Below, piece by piece: positions 26,456 through 36,704 of a stretch of DNA of 62,082 nucleotides (position 1 is the first letter of the stretch; every line of letters starts with the position of its first letter). Position numbers and translations under genes: made by a program. Source of the DNA: Clostridiales bacterium. GTDB lineage: Bacteria > Bacillota > Clostridia > Lachnospirales > Lachnospiraceae. The stretch is from positions 1 through 62,082 of the forward strand of contig JAJQAC010000081.1 in the NCBI GenBank assembly GCA_021204025.1, read 5' to 3'. The notes beneath the pieces are model-generated. The model did no database searches. It saw only the letters and a program-made list of their open reading frames with translations, and was not told the origin of the DNA.

Positions 26456-26836
26456 ATGGAAGTTATGGATCTTGTGCAAGTGAGAACGCCGAAAAACGTG
26501 AAAACGAATGCAATGGATATTCTTGACAAACTTGGCCTGAATATGTCAACTTACATCAATATGGCGCTTAATCAGTTAATCATCCAGGGTGGTATTCCAT
26601 TTACGGTAAAATTAGAGCGCCCTGTTTATAGCGCAGAAGATATTGTACAGGAAATCGAAGCCACTATGAAAATGGAAGGAATGCCTCTGCCGCAAAATGA
26701 GGTTGAACGGTTGAAGTTAATTGTGAGCGGTAAAATGACCACAGACCAGGCAAGACAAGATATATATCGTGAGGTAGCTGAATGGCAGATGAAAAATACT
26801 GTTACCCGGGAACAGACATCCTCATCAACAAATTGA
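26456..26836 (+). CDS. RelB/DinJ-family antitoxin
   Basis: The 126-residue protein starts with the ribbon-helix-helix pattern of RelB/DinJ antitoxins (VQVRTPKNVKTNAMDILDKLGLNMSTYINMALNQLIIQGGIPFTVKL, residues about 5-55). The C-terminal half probably binds the toxin. AAGGAGGT lies seven bases before the ATG at 26456. It overlaps the Fic gene by 55 bases, typical of a coupled antitoxin-toxin pair. RelB-type antitoxins usually pair with RelE/YafQ toxins, so pairing with Fic is less common but is seen in Firmicutes. Confidence 0.82.
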   Translation: MEVMDLVQVRTPKNVKTNAMDILDKLGLNMSTYINMALNQLIIQGGIPFTVKLERPVYSAEDIVQEIEATMKMEGMPLPQNEVERLKLIVSGKMTTDQARQDIYREVAEWQMKNTVTREQTSSSTN

Positions 26837-27351
26837 ATATAAGAAATCAGGAAATATTACATCAATTTGAACGCGAATTTACAACATTAAGGATTAAGGA
26901 ATTATTTGACCACCCCATATCGGGTCATTTTGACTTAAAGCACTTGCAAAAGATCCATAAATATCTTTTTCAAGATGTATATGAATGGGCTGGAAAAATC
27001 CGAATCGTTGATATTGCGAAAGGTAATATGTTTTGCAATGTGCGATTTATTGAAAGTCAAGCTGAGGTTATTTTTGACCAGTTGAGGAAAGAATGGTACC
27101 TGGCTGGTTGCAATAAAGAAGAAATAGCCGTCAGGTTGGCATATTATTTATCAGAAATTAATGCCCTGCACCCATTCCGTGAAGGAAACGGTAGAGCTCA
27201 GAGAGAATTTATTCGCTCACTGGCATTAGAAAATGGTTATCTGGTCGACTTTAAAAAAGCAGGAGATAACGAAATGCTTATTGCAAGCCAAAAATCGTTT
27301 TTATGCGAATACAAAGAAATGGAAGATTTGCTTCGCAAATGTATTCGTTAG
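26782..27351 (+). CDS. Fic/Doc-family toxin (AMP-transferase type)
   Basis: The 189-residue protein contains the full Fic motif HPFREGNGRAQR near residue 132 and the upstream YEWAGKIR segment typical of Fic domains. Fic enzymes transfer AMP or another nucleotide part from NTPs to hydroxyl groups of target proteins, often arresting growth. No clear inhibitory S/TxxxE(G/N) helix is obvious in the protein, consistent with inhibition by the separate upstream antitoxin. The gene is AT-rich compared with the pilus genes, consistent with an acquired cassette. Confidence 0.88.
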   Translation: MADEKYCYPGTDILINKLNIRNQEILHQFEREFTTLRIKELFDHPISGHFDLKHLQKIHKYLFQDVYEWAGKIRIVDIAKGNMFCNVRFIESQAEVIFDQLRKEWYLAGCNKEEIAVRLAYYLSEINALHPFREGNGRAQREFIRSLALENGYLVDFKKAGDNEMLIASQKSFLCEYKEMEDLLRKCIR

Positions 27352-27371
27352 TAAAAACATGATTATCAAAT

Positions 27372-27408
27372 AATGAGGAACTGAAAAGTAACTTCTTACT
27401 CATTTTTT
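27372..27408 (+). terminator. Terminator after the Fic gene
   Basis: AATGAG-GAA pairs with TTC and CTCATT, with a three-base bulge, and is followed by a T run. Confidence 0.6.
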
Positions 27409-27517
27409 CCCCCAAACTGGATAATATCTAAAATATTAGTAATATTTACTAAAAATAATGAAAAATTATGTCGTTTTTTCTGTAGAAATAATCAAGCCAA
27501 AGAGTATAATTTTAACT

Positions 27518-27531
27518 TGTAAACGTTTGCA
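27518..27531. promoter_or_regulatory. LacI/CcpA-type operator before the broken GH28 gene
   Basis: TGTAAACGTTTGCA fits the cre consensus TGWAANCGNTNWCA at 13 of 14 positions and is a near-palindrome around CG. It lies about 50 bases before the remaining start of the GH28 gene, consistent with sugar-responsive control. Confidence 0.6.
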
Positions 27532-27582
27532 TCGTCAAATCGTTTGAATACTGGGAAAGGGGATTTCAAAGAAAAAACGATT

Positions 27583-29664
27583 ATGAACAAGGGGAAAATG
27601 GTAAGGAAGATCCGTCGGATGACGGCAGGCTGGAGAATATCCGTATTACCGGAGAAGGCGTGATCGACGGTAACGGCTGGAAATATGGCAGCGGCGGGAC
27701 GATCGATGGAGACGGCACCAGCGCTTATTATCAGAGCAGCCAGAGCGGAGACCCGGATTTTAACTCCTTAAAGGAGTATCGTCTGCGCAGATGGGTGGCC
27801 GGCAGCAGCAGTAAGCTATATAATTCTGACCTGGAAAGCTCCCTCGGTATACTGGCGGCGGACGCCACGCTGAAAGCCAAGGCAGACGGAAAGAGCGCAA
27901 CCGTTGCCTATAACAACCGGCCCAATCTGATTGTTATCCGTGGGACAGAAAATATTTATATCGGCGGCATCACGGTCCGTAATCCGGCGTTCCACACGAT
28001 CGCTGTGCTGGACAGCGAGAACGTGACCTCGGCCAATGTGAAATACACGACCTATGATTCGAATAACGCGGACGGCATCGAACTGGGCAATACGCAGAAT
28101 GCGATTGTCTTTAATAACTTCTTTGATACCGGCGACGACAGCATCAACTTTGCTACCGGACTGGGCAAGGGCGTACAGGATTCGGGACAGAAACCGTCTC
28201 AGAATATCTGGACATTCAACAATTTCCTGCGGGAAGGACACGGCGGCGCCATCGCGGCCGGCAGCCATACCGGCGCGGGAATCTGTGATATGCTGGTGGA
28301 GGATAATGTGCTGAATCACAGCGATATGCCTTTCCGCTTTAAATCTGCGCCGGTCAACGGAGGCGGTATCTATAATATCTTCGTTCGTGACTGCGCGGTG
28401 GGCGACGCTCAGCAGGCATTTGTCATGAGTACCAGCTACAGCGACGCAAATCAGGCTGTGACGGTAGAACCGGCAGATACTCCGGCAGAATTTTATGACA
28501 TGGACTTTTATAACATCACAGTAGATGTGACGACCAAAAATACGTTCAGCCTGGTGGCAGACGTTTCGTACACGGCTCTGTATAAACCATGGCACAATCA
28601 TCATGACCTGTATTTCTAGGATATCACCTTTACGAACGCAAAGACGGGGACAGAGGTGCTGACCGGGATTGAAAATACGATTTTTTATAATGTAAGGATC
28701 AATGATGAGGATGAGTTGTCTTCTGCGTGGAAATCGATCAATGCCTCTGACGACCTGATTTTTGCCGGCGATACCACAACTTCGGATAACGCGACTCTGG
28801 CCATGACTCCTCCGGTCTGGCCAGATGAAGCAGATCTGCTGGCAACCTCGTCTGACGCTGAGAGAGCGACTCCGTTCTGTGCCGCGAAACTCTCGTGGGA
28901 TGAGGCGGAAGATGCAAGCAGATATATCATTGAAACTTACGTTGATGGTGAAAGCGAGCCGGTCGATATTACAGAACCGGTGACGGGAACGAGTACTGTG
29001 ATCCGCGGATCCGGGGTTATCAGGCCTATGTCAATGGTTCCCTGGTAAAGACAGCTTATAACTATGAGCTGTCGAGCGCTAAGACGGCAGACACCCTGTC
29101 TCTGACGATTGGGCGTATGCTGGAAACGGAAAACGAAGTGAAGCTGGTGGCCTTTGCGGACGACGGGAAGACAGTGGAATATAACATCGAAAAGGTAACT
29201 ACGACCGAAAATTATGACTTCCGGGCGCCGGAATGGGATGGAGACCTGACCGCTGTGCAGCAGGGGGAGGATATCCTGCTGAGCTGGGATGAAGCATGGG
29301 ATGAATCCGGGATTTACGGATACCGGGTCTATGCAGACGGACAGCCTGTCTATCGCCGGGAGGGAGATTATTTCAACCATGTAAATGACAACTACACAAC
29401 AGAGGATACCAGTTACCTGATTTCCAGTCTGGATCTGAATGAGTCTCATACGTTCCGGGTAGAGGCAGCAGACGCTTGGTGGAAAGCTCTGGATGGCAGC
29501 GGATCAACGGATTATGGTGTTACTTGAATCCGGTATCGGACGGCACAAAGGGTATCCTGTACCGGAACCGGTATACGCCGGATGGATATTACGTAACGGA
29601 GACAGGCGTCTGGGATGGTAAGGACGCCGTGGGAAATGAACCAGAGAAACTGACAACTACATAG
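27583..29664 (+). pseudogene. Broken GH28 polygalacturonase-like gene
   Basis: A short start (ATG 27583, MNKGKMVRKIRRMTAGW) runs out of frame into a GH28 beta-helix. The GH28 frame reads GEGVIDGNGW and then shows the family motifs NADGIEL, GDDSI, GHGG and RFKS, which hold the catalytic aspartates and histidine. It is interrupted by a TAG at 28617, where LYF should continue into DITFTN, and by a frame change near 29015. The C-terminal fibronectin-like region (LSWDEAEDASRYII, ILLSWDEAWDESGIYGYRVY) then shifts frame again near 29520. An N-terminal deletion, one nonsense codon and two frameshifts mean no active enzyme is made. Confidence 0.82.
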
Positions 29665-29688
29665 CATATTCATACAAAGGGAGAGGCC

Positions 29689-29719
29689 GCTGCACGAAAA
29701 TGTGCGCAGCTTCTTCTGT
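29689..29719 (+). terminator. Hairpin after the GH28 remnant
   Basis: GCTGC pairs with GCAGC around a 12-base interval, followed by TTCTTCTGTT. The T run is broken, so termination may be weak. Confidence 0.4.
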
Positions 29720-29848
29720 TAAAAAATGGTCCGTATCAATCATAGAAGATCAAAAGTGAAGCTCGTCATTGTAATTTGGATTCCCATCCGATATAATAAG
29801 GATAGAAGACGGGCTTCTGATGATGGAATCGGGAGATGGCAGCAGGTA

Positions 29849-30664
29849 ATGGATATAAAATTAGAACCAGCGAAAGACTGGGAAGAACTGGGGTTATCCA
29901 ATGATTTCCTGTTTGGGAAAATCATGAGCAAGCCGGAGTTATGTAAACAAATGCTGGAGACGATTCTTGATATTGAGATTGAGAGGATTGAATATCCGGA
30001 AGCTCAGAAGAGTATCATTGAGGAAAAGGACGCCAGAAGCGTAAGACTTGATATATACGTGCGCGACGGCAAAGGAACCGTTTATAATGTTGAGATTCAA
30101 ACGGTTGGTAAGAAAGCGCTTCCAAAGAAAGGCCGTTACTACCAGAGTATGCTGGACATCCAGGAGCTGAATAAGGGAGAGTATTATAAAAATCTCAAGC
30201 AGAGTTATGTGATCTTCATCTGCACGTTTGATGCGTTCCACGAGGGCAGACACCGCTATACGTTCGAGAATCTCTGTAGAGAGAATCATGACTTATCCCT
30301 TGGGGATGGGACGACCAAAATCTTTCTGAATACAGAGGGAATCATGGATGATATCAGCGGCGATTTAAAAGCATTCCTGGATTACATCGGAGGAAGAAAA
30401 TCCGATAATGATTTTGTGAAGAAACTGGACGAAGAAGTAAAAATGGCAAAACAAAACCGCGAATGGAGGAGAGAGTATATGACGTTAATGATGCGTGATC
30501 GGGAAAATATAGAAAAAGGGATCGAACAGGGAATTGAGCAGGGAAAACTTGCTTCATTAAAATCCCTTATAGACACTACGGGATGGACGATAACACAAGC
30601 AATGGATGCACTGAAATTTTCAGCGGAAGATAGGGAAAAATATACAAAAGCATTAAAAAATTAA
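29849..30664 (+). CDS. Rpn-family recombination-promoting nuclease / putative transposase
   Basis: The 271-residue protein belongs to the PD-(D/E)XK group: NDFLFGKIMSKPELCKQMLETIL at the N-terminus, then RLDIYVRDGKGTVYNVEIQ with the D and E-x-Q catalytic residues, KRGRYYQSMLD-like helix, YVIFICTFD and a C-terminal EKGIEQGIEQGK helix typical of this family. Rpn proteins are metal-dependent DNases that stimulate RecA-independent recombination in E. coli. The ATG at 29849 is chosen because family similarity begins there; only a weak ribosome site (GGGAG at 29831) is present. It appears intact, unlike the copy at 25516. Confidence 0.78.
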   Translation: MDIKLEPAKDWEELGLSNDFLFGKIMSKPELCKQMLETILDIEIERIEYPEAQKSIIEEKDARSVRLDIYVRDGKGTVYNVEIQTVGKKALPKKGRYYQSMLDIQELNKGEYYKNLKQSYVIFICTFDAFHEGRHRYTFENLCRENHDLSLGDGTTKIFLNTEGIMDDISGDLKAFLDYIGGRKSDNDFVKKLDEEVKMAKQNREWRREYMTLMMRDRENIEKGIEQGIEQGKLASLKSLIDTTGWTITQAMDALKFSAEDREKYTKALKN

Positions 30665-30665
30665 T

Positions 30666-30866
30666 GATCGAGGTAACCGGGAGTTCAGTAAGAGCAACAG
30701 TAGGCGTATCGAGAATCAGATTTATGACCTTGCGTTTGATTATGAGATGTCAGATGGTGTGGTGATTCGGGTTAATATTAAAAATATAGACCAATTTTAT
30801 TACTGGGTGGGTGCATTGCCCTATTATGACAATGTGGAAAAGGAGGGTGTCGTACTTGCAGGATGA
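30666..30866 (+). pseudogene. C-terminal fragment of a nucleotidyltransferase-domain protein
   Basis: In the frame ending at TGA 30864-30866 the sequence reads RRIENQIYDLAFDYEMSDGVVIRVNIKNIDQFYYWVGALPYYDNVEKEGVVLAG. This resembles the end of MNT-type nucleotidyltransferase proteins as I recall them. No start or catalytic N-terminus is present, so it is a remnant. The family call is from memory of the pattern and is only moderately sure. Confidence 0.45.
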
Positions 30867-30917
30867 CAGAAAAATAACGTTAAGTAAGTATCGTATCCAA
30901 AATTCCTTGCTTTTAAG

Positions 30918-30955
30918 CAAAAAAGATCTCAGTAACAAGCCTGTACTGAGATCTT
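30918..30955 (-). terminator. Terminator of tRNA-Gln
   Basis: An 11-pair stem (30924-30934 with 30944-30954) is followed on the minus strand by a run of six T. Confidence 0.85.
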
Positions 30956-30959
30956 CCAG

Positions 30960-31032
30960 CTGGGCTACCTGGATTCGAACCAGGAAAATGACGGAGTCAG
31001 AGTCCGTTGCCTTACCGTTTGGCGATAGCCCA
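30960..31032 (-). tRNA. tRNA-Gln (anticodon CTG)
   Basis: The minus strand gives a full cloverleaf: acceptor stem TGGGCTA/TAGCCCA, D arm, anticodon stem ACGGA/TCCGT with loop CTCTGAC (anticodon CTG), and T arm CCTGG-TTCGAAT-CCAGG. The discriminator base is G and CCA is not encoded. Its 3' end faces the decayed island. Confidence 0.93.
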
Positions 31033-31127
31033 ATGTTTTGCAACGAAATATATTATACATGATAAGAGGGAGTCTGTCAACAATTTTTTTCATTTTTCAG
31101 AAGAAAGTTTAGAGGTAAGAGAACAAC

Positions 31128-31156
31128 GCCGGTGTCCGTCAGACAGGGACACCGGC
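31128..31156. terminator. Hairpin downstream of the activase gene
   Basis: A perfect ten-pair stem, GCCGGTGTCC with GGACACCGGC, lies after the minus-strand activase gene. The minus-strand tail GTTGTTCTCTT is only moderately T-rich; the plus-strand tail is ATTGCTTTT. Confidence 0.6.
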
Positions 31157-31163
31157 ATTGCTT

Positions 31164-31197
31164 TTATGCGCAGGGGCGCGTAAGGAAATATTCCAGC
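31164..31197 (+). repeat. Dispersed post-hairpin repeat, diverged copy C
   Basis: Twenty-six of 34 positions match the copy at 734-767, and again it follows a hairpin and T run on the plus strand. Confidence 0.5.
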
Positions 31198-31269
31198 CTG
31201 GGCTGGATGCGCCCCGCGCAGCGAACATGAGGCAAAAAAGCTGCCTCCTGCTCGATTTGAGGTTATCGT

Positions 31270-34200
31270 TCAGGACGGTTGGATTTCCGCCTGCAGATTT
31301 TTCTGAGCGGTTGCGAGCATCAGCTTGATACGGTTTAACTGGTTGACTTCGCTGGCTCCGGGATCGTAGTCCACGGCGATGATATTGGCGCCCGGGTTCT
31401 TGCGACGCAGCTCTTTGATCACGCCTTTGCCGACGATGTGGTTAGGCAGGCAGCCGAAGGGCTGTGTACATACGATATTTTTCACGCCGCTGTGAATGAG
31501 CTCCAGCATCTCTCCGGTGAGGAACCAGCCCTCGCCGGTCTGGTTGCCGAGGGAGACATAGTCCTGGGCGTATTTTGCCAGCTCGGAGATACGGGAGGGC
31601 GGCGTAAAGTGCGTACTCTTTTCCAGTTCCTTGCGGGCAACACTCCGGAAGTATTCCAGCAGTGAGATGCCGAGGTTGCACAGATGGGCAGTCGATTTTT
31701 TAAGCCCCAGGTTCTGGGAACGGAAGTTAGAGTTATAAAAGCTGTAAAGCATAAAATCCAGCAGATCCGGCATAACGGCTTCCGCGCCCTCGCTTTCCAG
31801 GAGGTCGACAATGTGGTTATTGGCTAACGGCGAGAATTTCACGAGGATTTCGCCGACGATGCCAACCTTTGGTTTCCTGACGTCTGTGCGGGGGAGCGCG
31901 TCAAAGTCCCGGATGATTCCGCAGACATTGCGGCCAAATTCCATCATGTCAGCGGATTTTTTGGAAAGAGCCTGAAAGCAGCGCGCCTTCCATTTCTCAT
32001 GCAGGGCATTGGCGGAGCCTTCCGTCGCCTCATAGGGCCGGGTGGCATAGAGAACACGCATAAAAACGTCTCCATAGACGACAGCCTGCACCACCTTGGT
32101 AAGCAGACCGGGCGTGATCGTAAATCCGGGGTTGGTCTCCATGCCGTTTGCGTTGACAGAGATGACCGGTACCTGAGACATGCCGGCTTTTTCCAGCGCG
32201 CGGCGGATAAATCCGATATAGTTGGAAGCACGGCAGCCGCCGCCCGTCTGGCTCATAAAGACGGCAACATGGTCAAGGTCATATTTCCCCGAGAGCAGGG
32301 CATCCATGATCTGGCCGATGACGATCAGCGACGGGTAACAGGCGTCGTTATTGACATACTGCAGGCCGACGTCGATCGCGTTGCGGTTGGTATTCTGCAG
32401 AACCTCGACATGATAGCCAAATGCGTGGAATGCGGGTTCCAGCAGATCGAAATGAATGGGTGACATCTGCGGGCAGAGGATCGTATAGTCTTTTTTCATT
32501 TCCTTCGTAAAATATACCCGGTGATAAGAACTGGACACGACCTTGCGTTCGTAATGTTTCTGATCACGCACGCGCAGAGCGGCAATCAGCGAACGGACGC
32601 GGATACGCGCGGCGCCCAGGTTATTGACTTCATCGATCTTTAATACGGTATAAATCTTTCCGGAAGAGGACAAAATATCATGAACCTGATCCGTGGTGAC
32701 AGCATCCAGCCCGCAGCCAAAGGAATTGAGCTGGATCAGGTCGAGCTGATCGCAGGTCTTCACATAGGTGGCTGCACGATACAGTCTTGTGTGGTACATC
32801 CACTGGTCGGTCACAATGAGGGGCCGTTCTGCTTTGGCCAGATGAGAGATGGAATCTTCCGTAAGGACCGCCAGTCCGTATGAGGTAATCAGTTCCGGGA
32901 TGCCATGGTTGATCTCCGGATCAACGTGGTAGGGCCGGCCGGCCAGGACAATGCCGTGGCGGTTGTGATCTTTGAGCCAGCGCAGAGTTTCCTCCCCTTT
33001 TTGCTCCATGTCGCGGCGGGAGGCAAGGAGCTCCTGCCAGCCGGCATGAGCAGCTTTTTTGATCTCGCCGGAGGGGATACCATATTCTCGTCCGATGCAG
33101 AAAACAAGCTGGCTGGTCAGGATTTCCTCATTCGTAAATGCCATAAAGGGGTTCATAAAGTGAACCTGATATTCGGACAGCTCCTCAACATTATTTTTGA
33201 TGTTCTCAGCGTAGGAGGTGACCATCGGACAGTTGTAATGGTTTCCCGCGTCGGTTGTCTCATTTCTCTCATAAGGGATGCAGGGATAAAAGATATCCCG
33301 GATGCCCTGTTTGATCAGCCAGGCGATGTGTCCGTGTACCAGCTTGGCCGGATAACATTCGGACTCGCTGGGGATGGATTCGATCCCAAGCTCGTAAATG
33401 TTTTTGGTGGACTGGGGGGACAGGACAGTCCGGAAACCCAGTTCCTTAAAGAATACCGCCCAGAAGGGGTAGTTTTCATACATGTTAAGGACACGCGGGA
33501 TGCCGATCGTGCCTCTGACGGCGAGATCGGCGGTCAGAGGTTCGTAGTCAAACATCCGGTGATATTTGTAATCAAAGAGATTGGGAATCTCCTTTTTCGC
33601 TTTGGCAAGTCCCAGTCCGCGCTCGCAGCGGTTGCCGCTGATGAACTGCCGTCCGCCGCCGAAACGGTTGACCGTCAGCACACAGTGATTGTTGCAGCCT
33701 TTGCAGCGTGCCATCGAGGTGTCATATTTGAGGTTGATGATCTTATCCAGCGGGAGCATGGAGGTCTGTCTGGACGCATTGTAGCGTTCGCGGGCGATCA
33801 GAGCTGCTCCAAAGGCGCCCATGATGCCGGCGATATCCGGTCGGACCGCTTCACAGCCGGAGATCTTTTCAAAGCTCCTTAAAACGGCGTCATTGTAAAA
33901 CGTACCGCCCTGAACGACGACATGCTGGCCGAGATCCGAGGGATTGGTAATCTTGATGACCTTAAATAACGCGTTTTTAATCACCGAATACGCCAGACCG
34001 GCGGAAATATCCGCGACAGTCGCGCCCTCTTTCTGCGCCTGCTTGACGTTGGAATTCATAAAGACCGTGCAGCGGGTGCCGAGGTCGGTCGGATTTTTGG
34101 CGAAGAGCGCTTCCTTTGCAAAATCAACGACTTCATAGTTCAGCGACCTGGCGAAAGTCTCAATGAAAGAACCGCAGCCGGAGGAGCAGGCCTCGTTTAA

Positions 34201-35517
34201 CTGGACGCTGTCTACTGTATTGTCTTTGATCTTGATGCATTTCATGTCCTGACCGCCGATATCGAGGATACAGTCCACTTCCGGCTCAAAAAAGGCCGCG
34301 GCGTAGTAGTGGGAGATGGTTTCCACCTCCCCTTCGTCCAGCATCAGAGCAGACTTTAACAGCGCCTCGCCATATCCGGTAGAGCAGGACCAGGCGATCG
34401 TGACGTCCTCCGGCAGCAGCGCGCGGATCTCGCGGATGGAACGGATTGCGGTAGCCAGAGGGCTGCCGTTATTATTGGAATAAAAATGGTACAGGAGGCT
34501 CCCGTCTTCACCGACGAGAGCGACTTTGGTTGTGGTAGAGCCGGCATCAACGCCCAGATAGCAGTTGCCGTGATATTCTGCGAGCGGAGCTTTTTTCACA
34601 TGGTGTTGTCCGTGACGTTCGCAGAAGGCGTCATAGTCCTCCTGTGAGGCAAAGAGCGGTTCCATGCGTTTGATTTCGGTATCCATCTGAATCCCGTTCT
34701 GCAGCCGGCCAATCAAACTGGTTAAGGATACGGTAACTTCTTCGCCGGCATTCATGGCAGCGCCAATGGCGGCGAACAGATGCGAGTGGTCAGGAGCTAC
34801 CACATGTTCCTGATCCAGATGCAATGTGCGGATAAAGGCGTTGCGCAGTTCCGGTAAAAAGTGGAGTGGACCGCCGAGAAAAGCGACGGTGCCGCGGATC
34901 GGTTTGCCGCAGGCCAGACCGCTGATGGTCTGATTGACGACCGCCTGAAAGATGGACGCAGCGAGATCTTCTCTGGTGGCTCCTTCATTGATGAGCGGCT
35001 GAATATCCGTCTTGGCAAAGACGCCGCAGCGGGCCGCGATCGGGTAAATCATCTGATAGTTTCTTGCGTATTCGTTGAGCCCGGAAGCGTCCGTCTGCAG
35101 AAGCGAAGCCATCTGGTCGATAAATGAGCCGGTACCGCCGGCGCAGATGCCGTTCATTCTCTGGTCGATGCCGCCGGTAAAATAAATAATTTTAGCGTCT
35201 TCGCCGCCGAGTTCGATGGCGACGTCAGTCTGCGGAGCATAATCCTGGAGTGCGGTCGCAACGGCGACGACCTCCTGGGTAAAAGGAATCTCCAGATGAC
35301 GGGCAAGCGTCAGGCCGCCGGAGCCGGTGATGCTTGGGTGAAGCATCAGCTCTCCGAGTTCGTTCTTCGCTTTGATTAAAAGTCCGGCAAGAGTTTCCTG
35401 AATATTGGCGAAATGCCTTTCATAATCTGAAAAAATTCTCCGGTTCTCTTCGTCAAGAATCGCGATTTTGACTGTGGTAGAACCGATATCAATACCTAAT
35501 GTTTTATTTAAATTCAT
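31270..35517 (-). CDS. Acyl-CoA dehydratase activase, BadF-type double-ATPase with DUF2229
   Basis: The 1415-residue protein starts with two ASKHA ATPase modules ([14 protein letters not shown] near residue 7 and [14 protein letters not shown] near 325, each with later GGTGSFIDQ or [10 protein letters not shown] and GGQDMK or GGEDAK motifs). A long C-terminal part of the DUF2229/CoA-dehydratase type carries cysteines ([29 protein letters not shown]). Related short activators use ATP to drive electrons into radical-type 2-hydroxyacyl-CoA dehydratases. The substrate of the long fused form is unsettled. No dehydratase genes adjoin it. The ATG at 35517 is taken because homology begins there; GGAGGAGGG lies unusually far upstream (about 25 bases), so the exact start is uncertain. 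Confidence 0.85.
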   Translation of the reverse strand: MNLNKTLGIDIGSTTVKIAILDEENRRIFSDYERHFANIQETLAGLLIKAKNELGELMLHPSITGSGGLTLARHLEIPFTQEVVAVATALQDYAPQTDVAIELGGEDAKIIYFTGGIDQRMNGICAGGTGSFIDQMASLLQTDASGLNEYARNYQMIYPIAARCGVFAKTDIQPLINEGATREDLAASIFQAVVNQTISGLACGKPIRGTVAFLGGPLHFLPELRNAFIRTLHLDQEHVVAPDHSHLFAAIGAAMNAGEEVTVSLTSLIGRLQNGIQMDTEIKRMEPLFASQEDYDAFCERHGQHHVKKAPLAEYHGNCYLGVDAGSTTTKVALVGEDGSLLYHFYSNNNGSPLATAIRSIREIRALLPEDVTIAWSCSTGYGEALLKSALMLDEGEVETISHYYAAAFFEPEVDCILDIGGQDMKCIKIKDNTVDSVQLNEACSSGCGSFIETFARSLNYEVVDFAKEALFAKNPTDLGTRCTVFMNSNVKQAQKEGATVADISAGLAYSVIKNALFKVIKITNPSDLGQHVVVQGGTFYNDAVLRSFEKISGCEAVRPDIAGIMGAFGAALIARERYNASRQTSMLPLDKIINLKYDTSMARCKGCNNHCVLTVNRFGGGRQFISGNRCERGLGLAKAKKEIPNLFDYKYHRMFDYEPLTADLAVRGTIGIPRVLNMYENYPFWAVFFKELGFRTVLSPQSTKNIYELGIESIPSESECYPAKLVHGHIAWLIKQGIRDIFYPCIPYERNETTDAGNHYNCPMVTSYAENIKNNVEELSEYQVHFMNPFMAFTNEEILTSQLVFCIGREYGIPSGEIKKAAHAGWQELLASRRDMEQKGEETLRWLKDHNRHGIVLAGRPYHVDPEINHGIPELITSYGLAVLTEDSISHLAKAERPLIVTDQWMYHTRLYRAATYVKTCDQLDLIQLNSFGCGLDAVTTDQVHDILSSSGKIYTVLKIDEVNNLGAARIRVRSLIAALRVRDQKHYERKVVSSSYHRVYFTKEMKKDYTILCPQMSPIHFDLLEPAFHAFGYHVEVLQNTNRNAIDVGLQYVNNDACYPSLIVIGQIMDALLSGKYDLDHVAVFMSQTGGGCRASNYIGFIRRALEKAGMSQVPVISVNANGMETNPGFTITPGLLTKVVQAVVYGDVFMRVLYATRPYEATEGSANALHEKWKARCFQALSKKSADMMEFGRNVCGIIRDFDALPRTDVRKPKVGIVGEILVKFSPLANNHIVDLLESEGAEAVMPDLLDFMLYSFYNSNFRSQNLGLKKSTAHLCNLGISLLEYFRSVARKELEKSTHFTPPSRISELAKYAQDYVSLGNQTGEGWFLTGEMLELIHSGVKNIVCTQPFGCLPNHIVGKGVIKELRRKNPGANIIAVDYDPGASEVNQLNRIKLMLATAQKNLQAEIQPS

Positions 35518-35742
35518 AACTGTGGGATAATTTCCCCACCCTCCTCCTGAAAACAAAGAATGCGCGATCGCGGGTTGTGCAGGCAGCCATTCCCTGCGCG
35601 ATTATGTGCATCATAACAACATCGATTAGTCTAGCATAAGACGAAAAAAAAAACAATTTGCAAAGCCGTTAAAAAAGAGTAAAGGAATTACAAACGTTTT
35701 ATAAAATTCAGGGAAATTTTGGAGAGAATCGAACCATTCTGT

Positions 35743-35771
35743 TTGACAAAAGGAATAGCGATATTTATAAT
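35743..35771 (+). promoter_or_regulatory. Consensus promoter before the rhomboid-like gene
   Basis: TTGACA (35743-35748), a 17-base spacer and TATAAT (35766-35771) match the sigma-A consensus perfectly. Pyruvate kinase is probably served by the same transcript. Confidence 0.85.
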
Positions 35772-35830
35772 GAATTCGTGATTAACAGAAATCATGATTC
35801 AGCGATATTAAATTTAAGGAAGGATATGGC

Positions 35831-36700
35831 ATGGATTTTTTTCAAAAGCTGGAACGGAAATTCAGTAAATACGCGATCCGCAACCTGATGTATTATATCG
35901 TAATCCTGTATGGGATCGGGCTGGTTCTGTGCGTTTTTAATTCGAGTGGCTATATCAGTATGTACTATCAGTATCTGGCGCTGCGCGGGGACGCGCTGCT
36001 GCGCGGGCAGATCTGGCGGATTGTCACGTTCCTCATTTATCCGCCGGCATTCGGTAATTTTGAGTTCGCGACGGTTTTCTTCGGTGTGATTGCGCTGTTT
36101 ATGTATTACAGTCTGGGGCGGACTCTGGAGTATGTGTGGGGTGCTTTCCGGTTTAATGTGTTCTTTTTTATGGGCGTGATCGGTCAGGTGATCGCCAGTC
36201 TGGTCGGGTATCTGGTCTTTCATCAGATCTGGATTATGGCGACCGGATATATTAATCTGTCCATTTTTCTGGCTTTTTGTATGTGCTTTCCGGATACCCG
36301 GTTTATGATGTTTCTGATCATTCCGGTGAAAGCGAAATGGCTGGCAATAGCGGATGTATGCTTATATGCATATTCCTTTATTATGGGGGGAGCGGCGATT
36401 CGCTGTCAGATCGTGATATCGCTGGCAAATGTGATCCTTTTCTTTGTGCTGACGCGCAGATTCTCCCGGTTTTCACCCAGGGAGGTCAGGCGCAGGCAGG
36501 AGTTTCGCCGGGAGGTCAAAATCGTACCTCAGCAGAGAACCCGGCATAAATGCGCGGTTTGCGGACGCACGGAAGAGGATGGGGCAGAACTGGAGTTCCG
36601 CTATTGTTCTAAATGCGAGGGTAACTATGAGTATTGCCAGGACCACCTCTATACACATCAGCATGTGGTGAGCGGTGGTTCACGAGAGAAGGAGAATTGA
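35831..36700 (+). CDS. Rhomboid-like membrane protein with C-terminal zinc ribbon
   Basis: The 289-residue protein has about six membrane segments in a rhomboid-type arrangement (RGQIWRIVTFLIYPP, SLGRTLEYVWGAFRFNVFFFMGVIG). Where active rhomboids carry GxSG, this one reads ATGYINLSIF, so the serine nucleophile motif is absent and it may be an inactive member (DUF1751-like or pseudoprotease). The cytosolic tail has CAVCGRTEEDG...YCSKCEGNYEYCQDH, a likely zinc-binding ribbon. The gene ends just before pyruvate kinase, only five bases from its start codon, and the two are probably one operon. The function is unknown. Confidence 0.7.
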   Translation: MDFFQKLERKFSKYAIRNLMYYIVILYGIGLVLCVFNSSGYISMYYQYLALRGDALLRGQIWRIVTFLIYPPAFGNFEFATVFFGVIALFMYYSLGRTLEYVWGAFRFNVFFFMGVIGQVIASLVGYLVFHQIWIMATGYINLSIFLAFCMCFPDTRFMMFLIIPVKAKWLAIADVCLYAYSFIMGGAAIRCQIVISLANVILFFVLTRRFSRFSPREVRRRQEFRREVKIVPQQRTRHKCAVCGRTEEDGAELEFRYCSKCEGNYEYCQDHLYTHQHVVSGGSREKEN

Positions 36701-36704
36701 GTTT

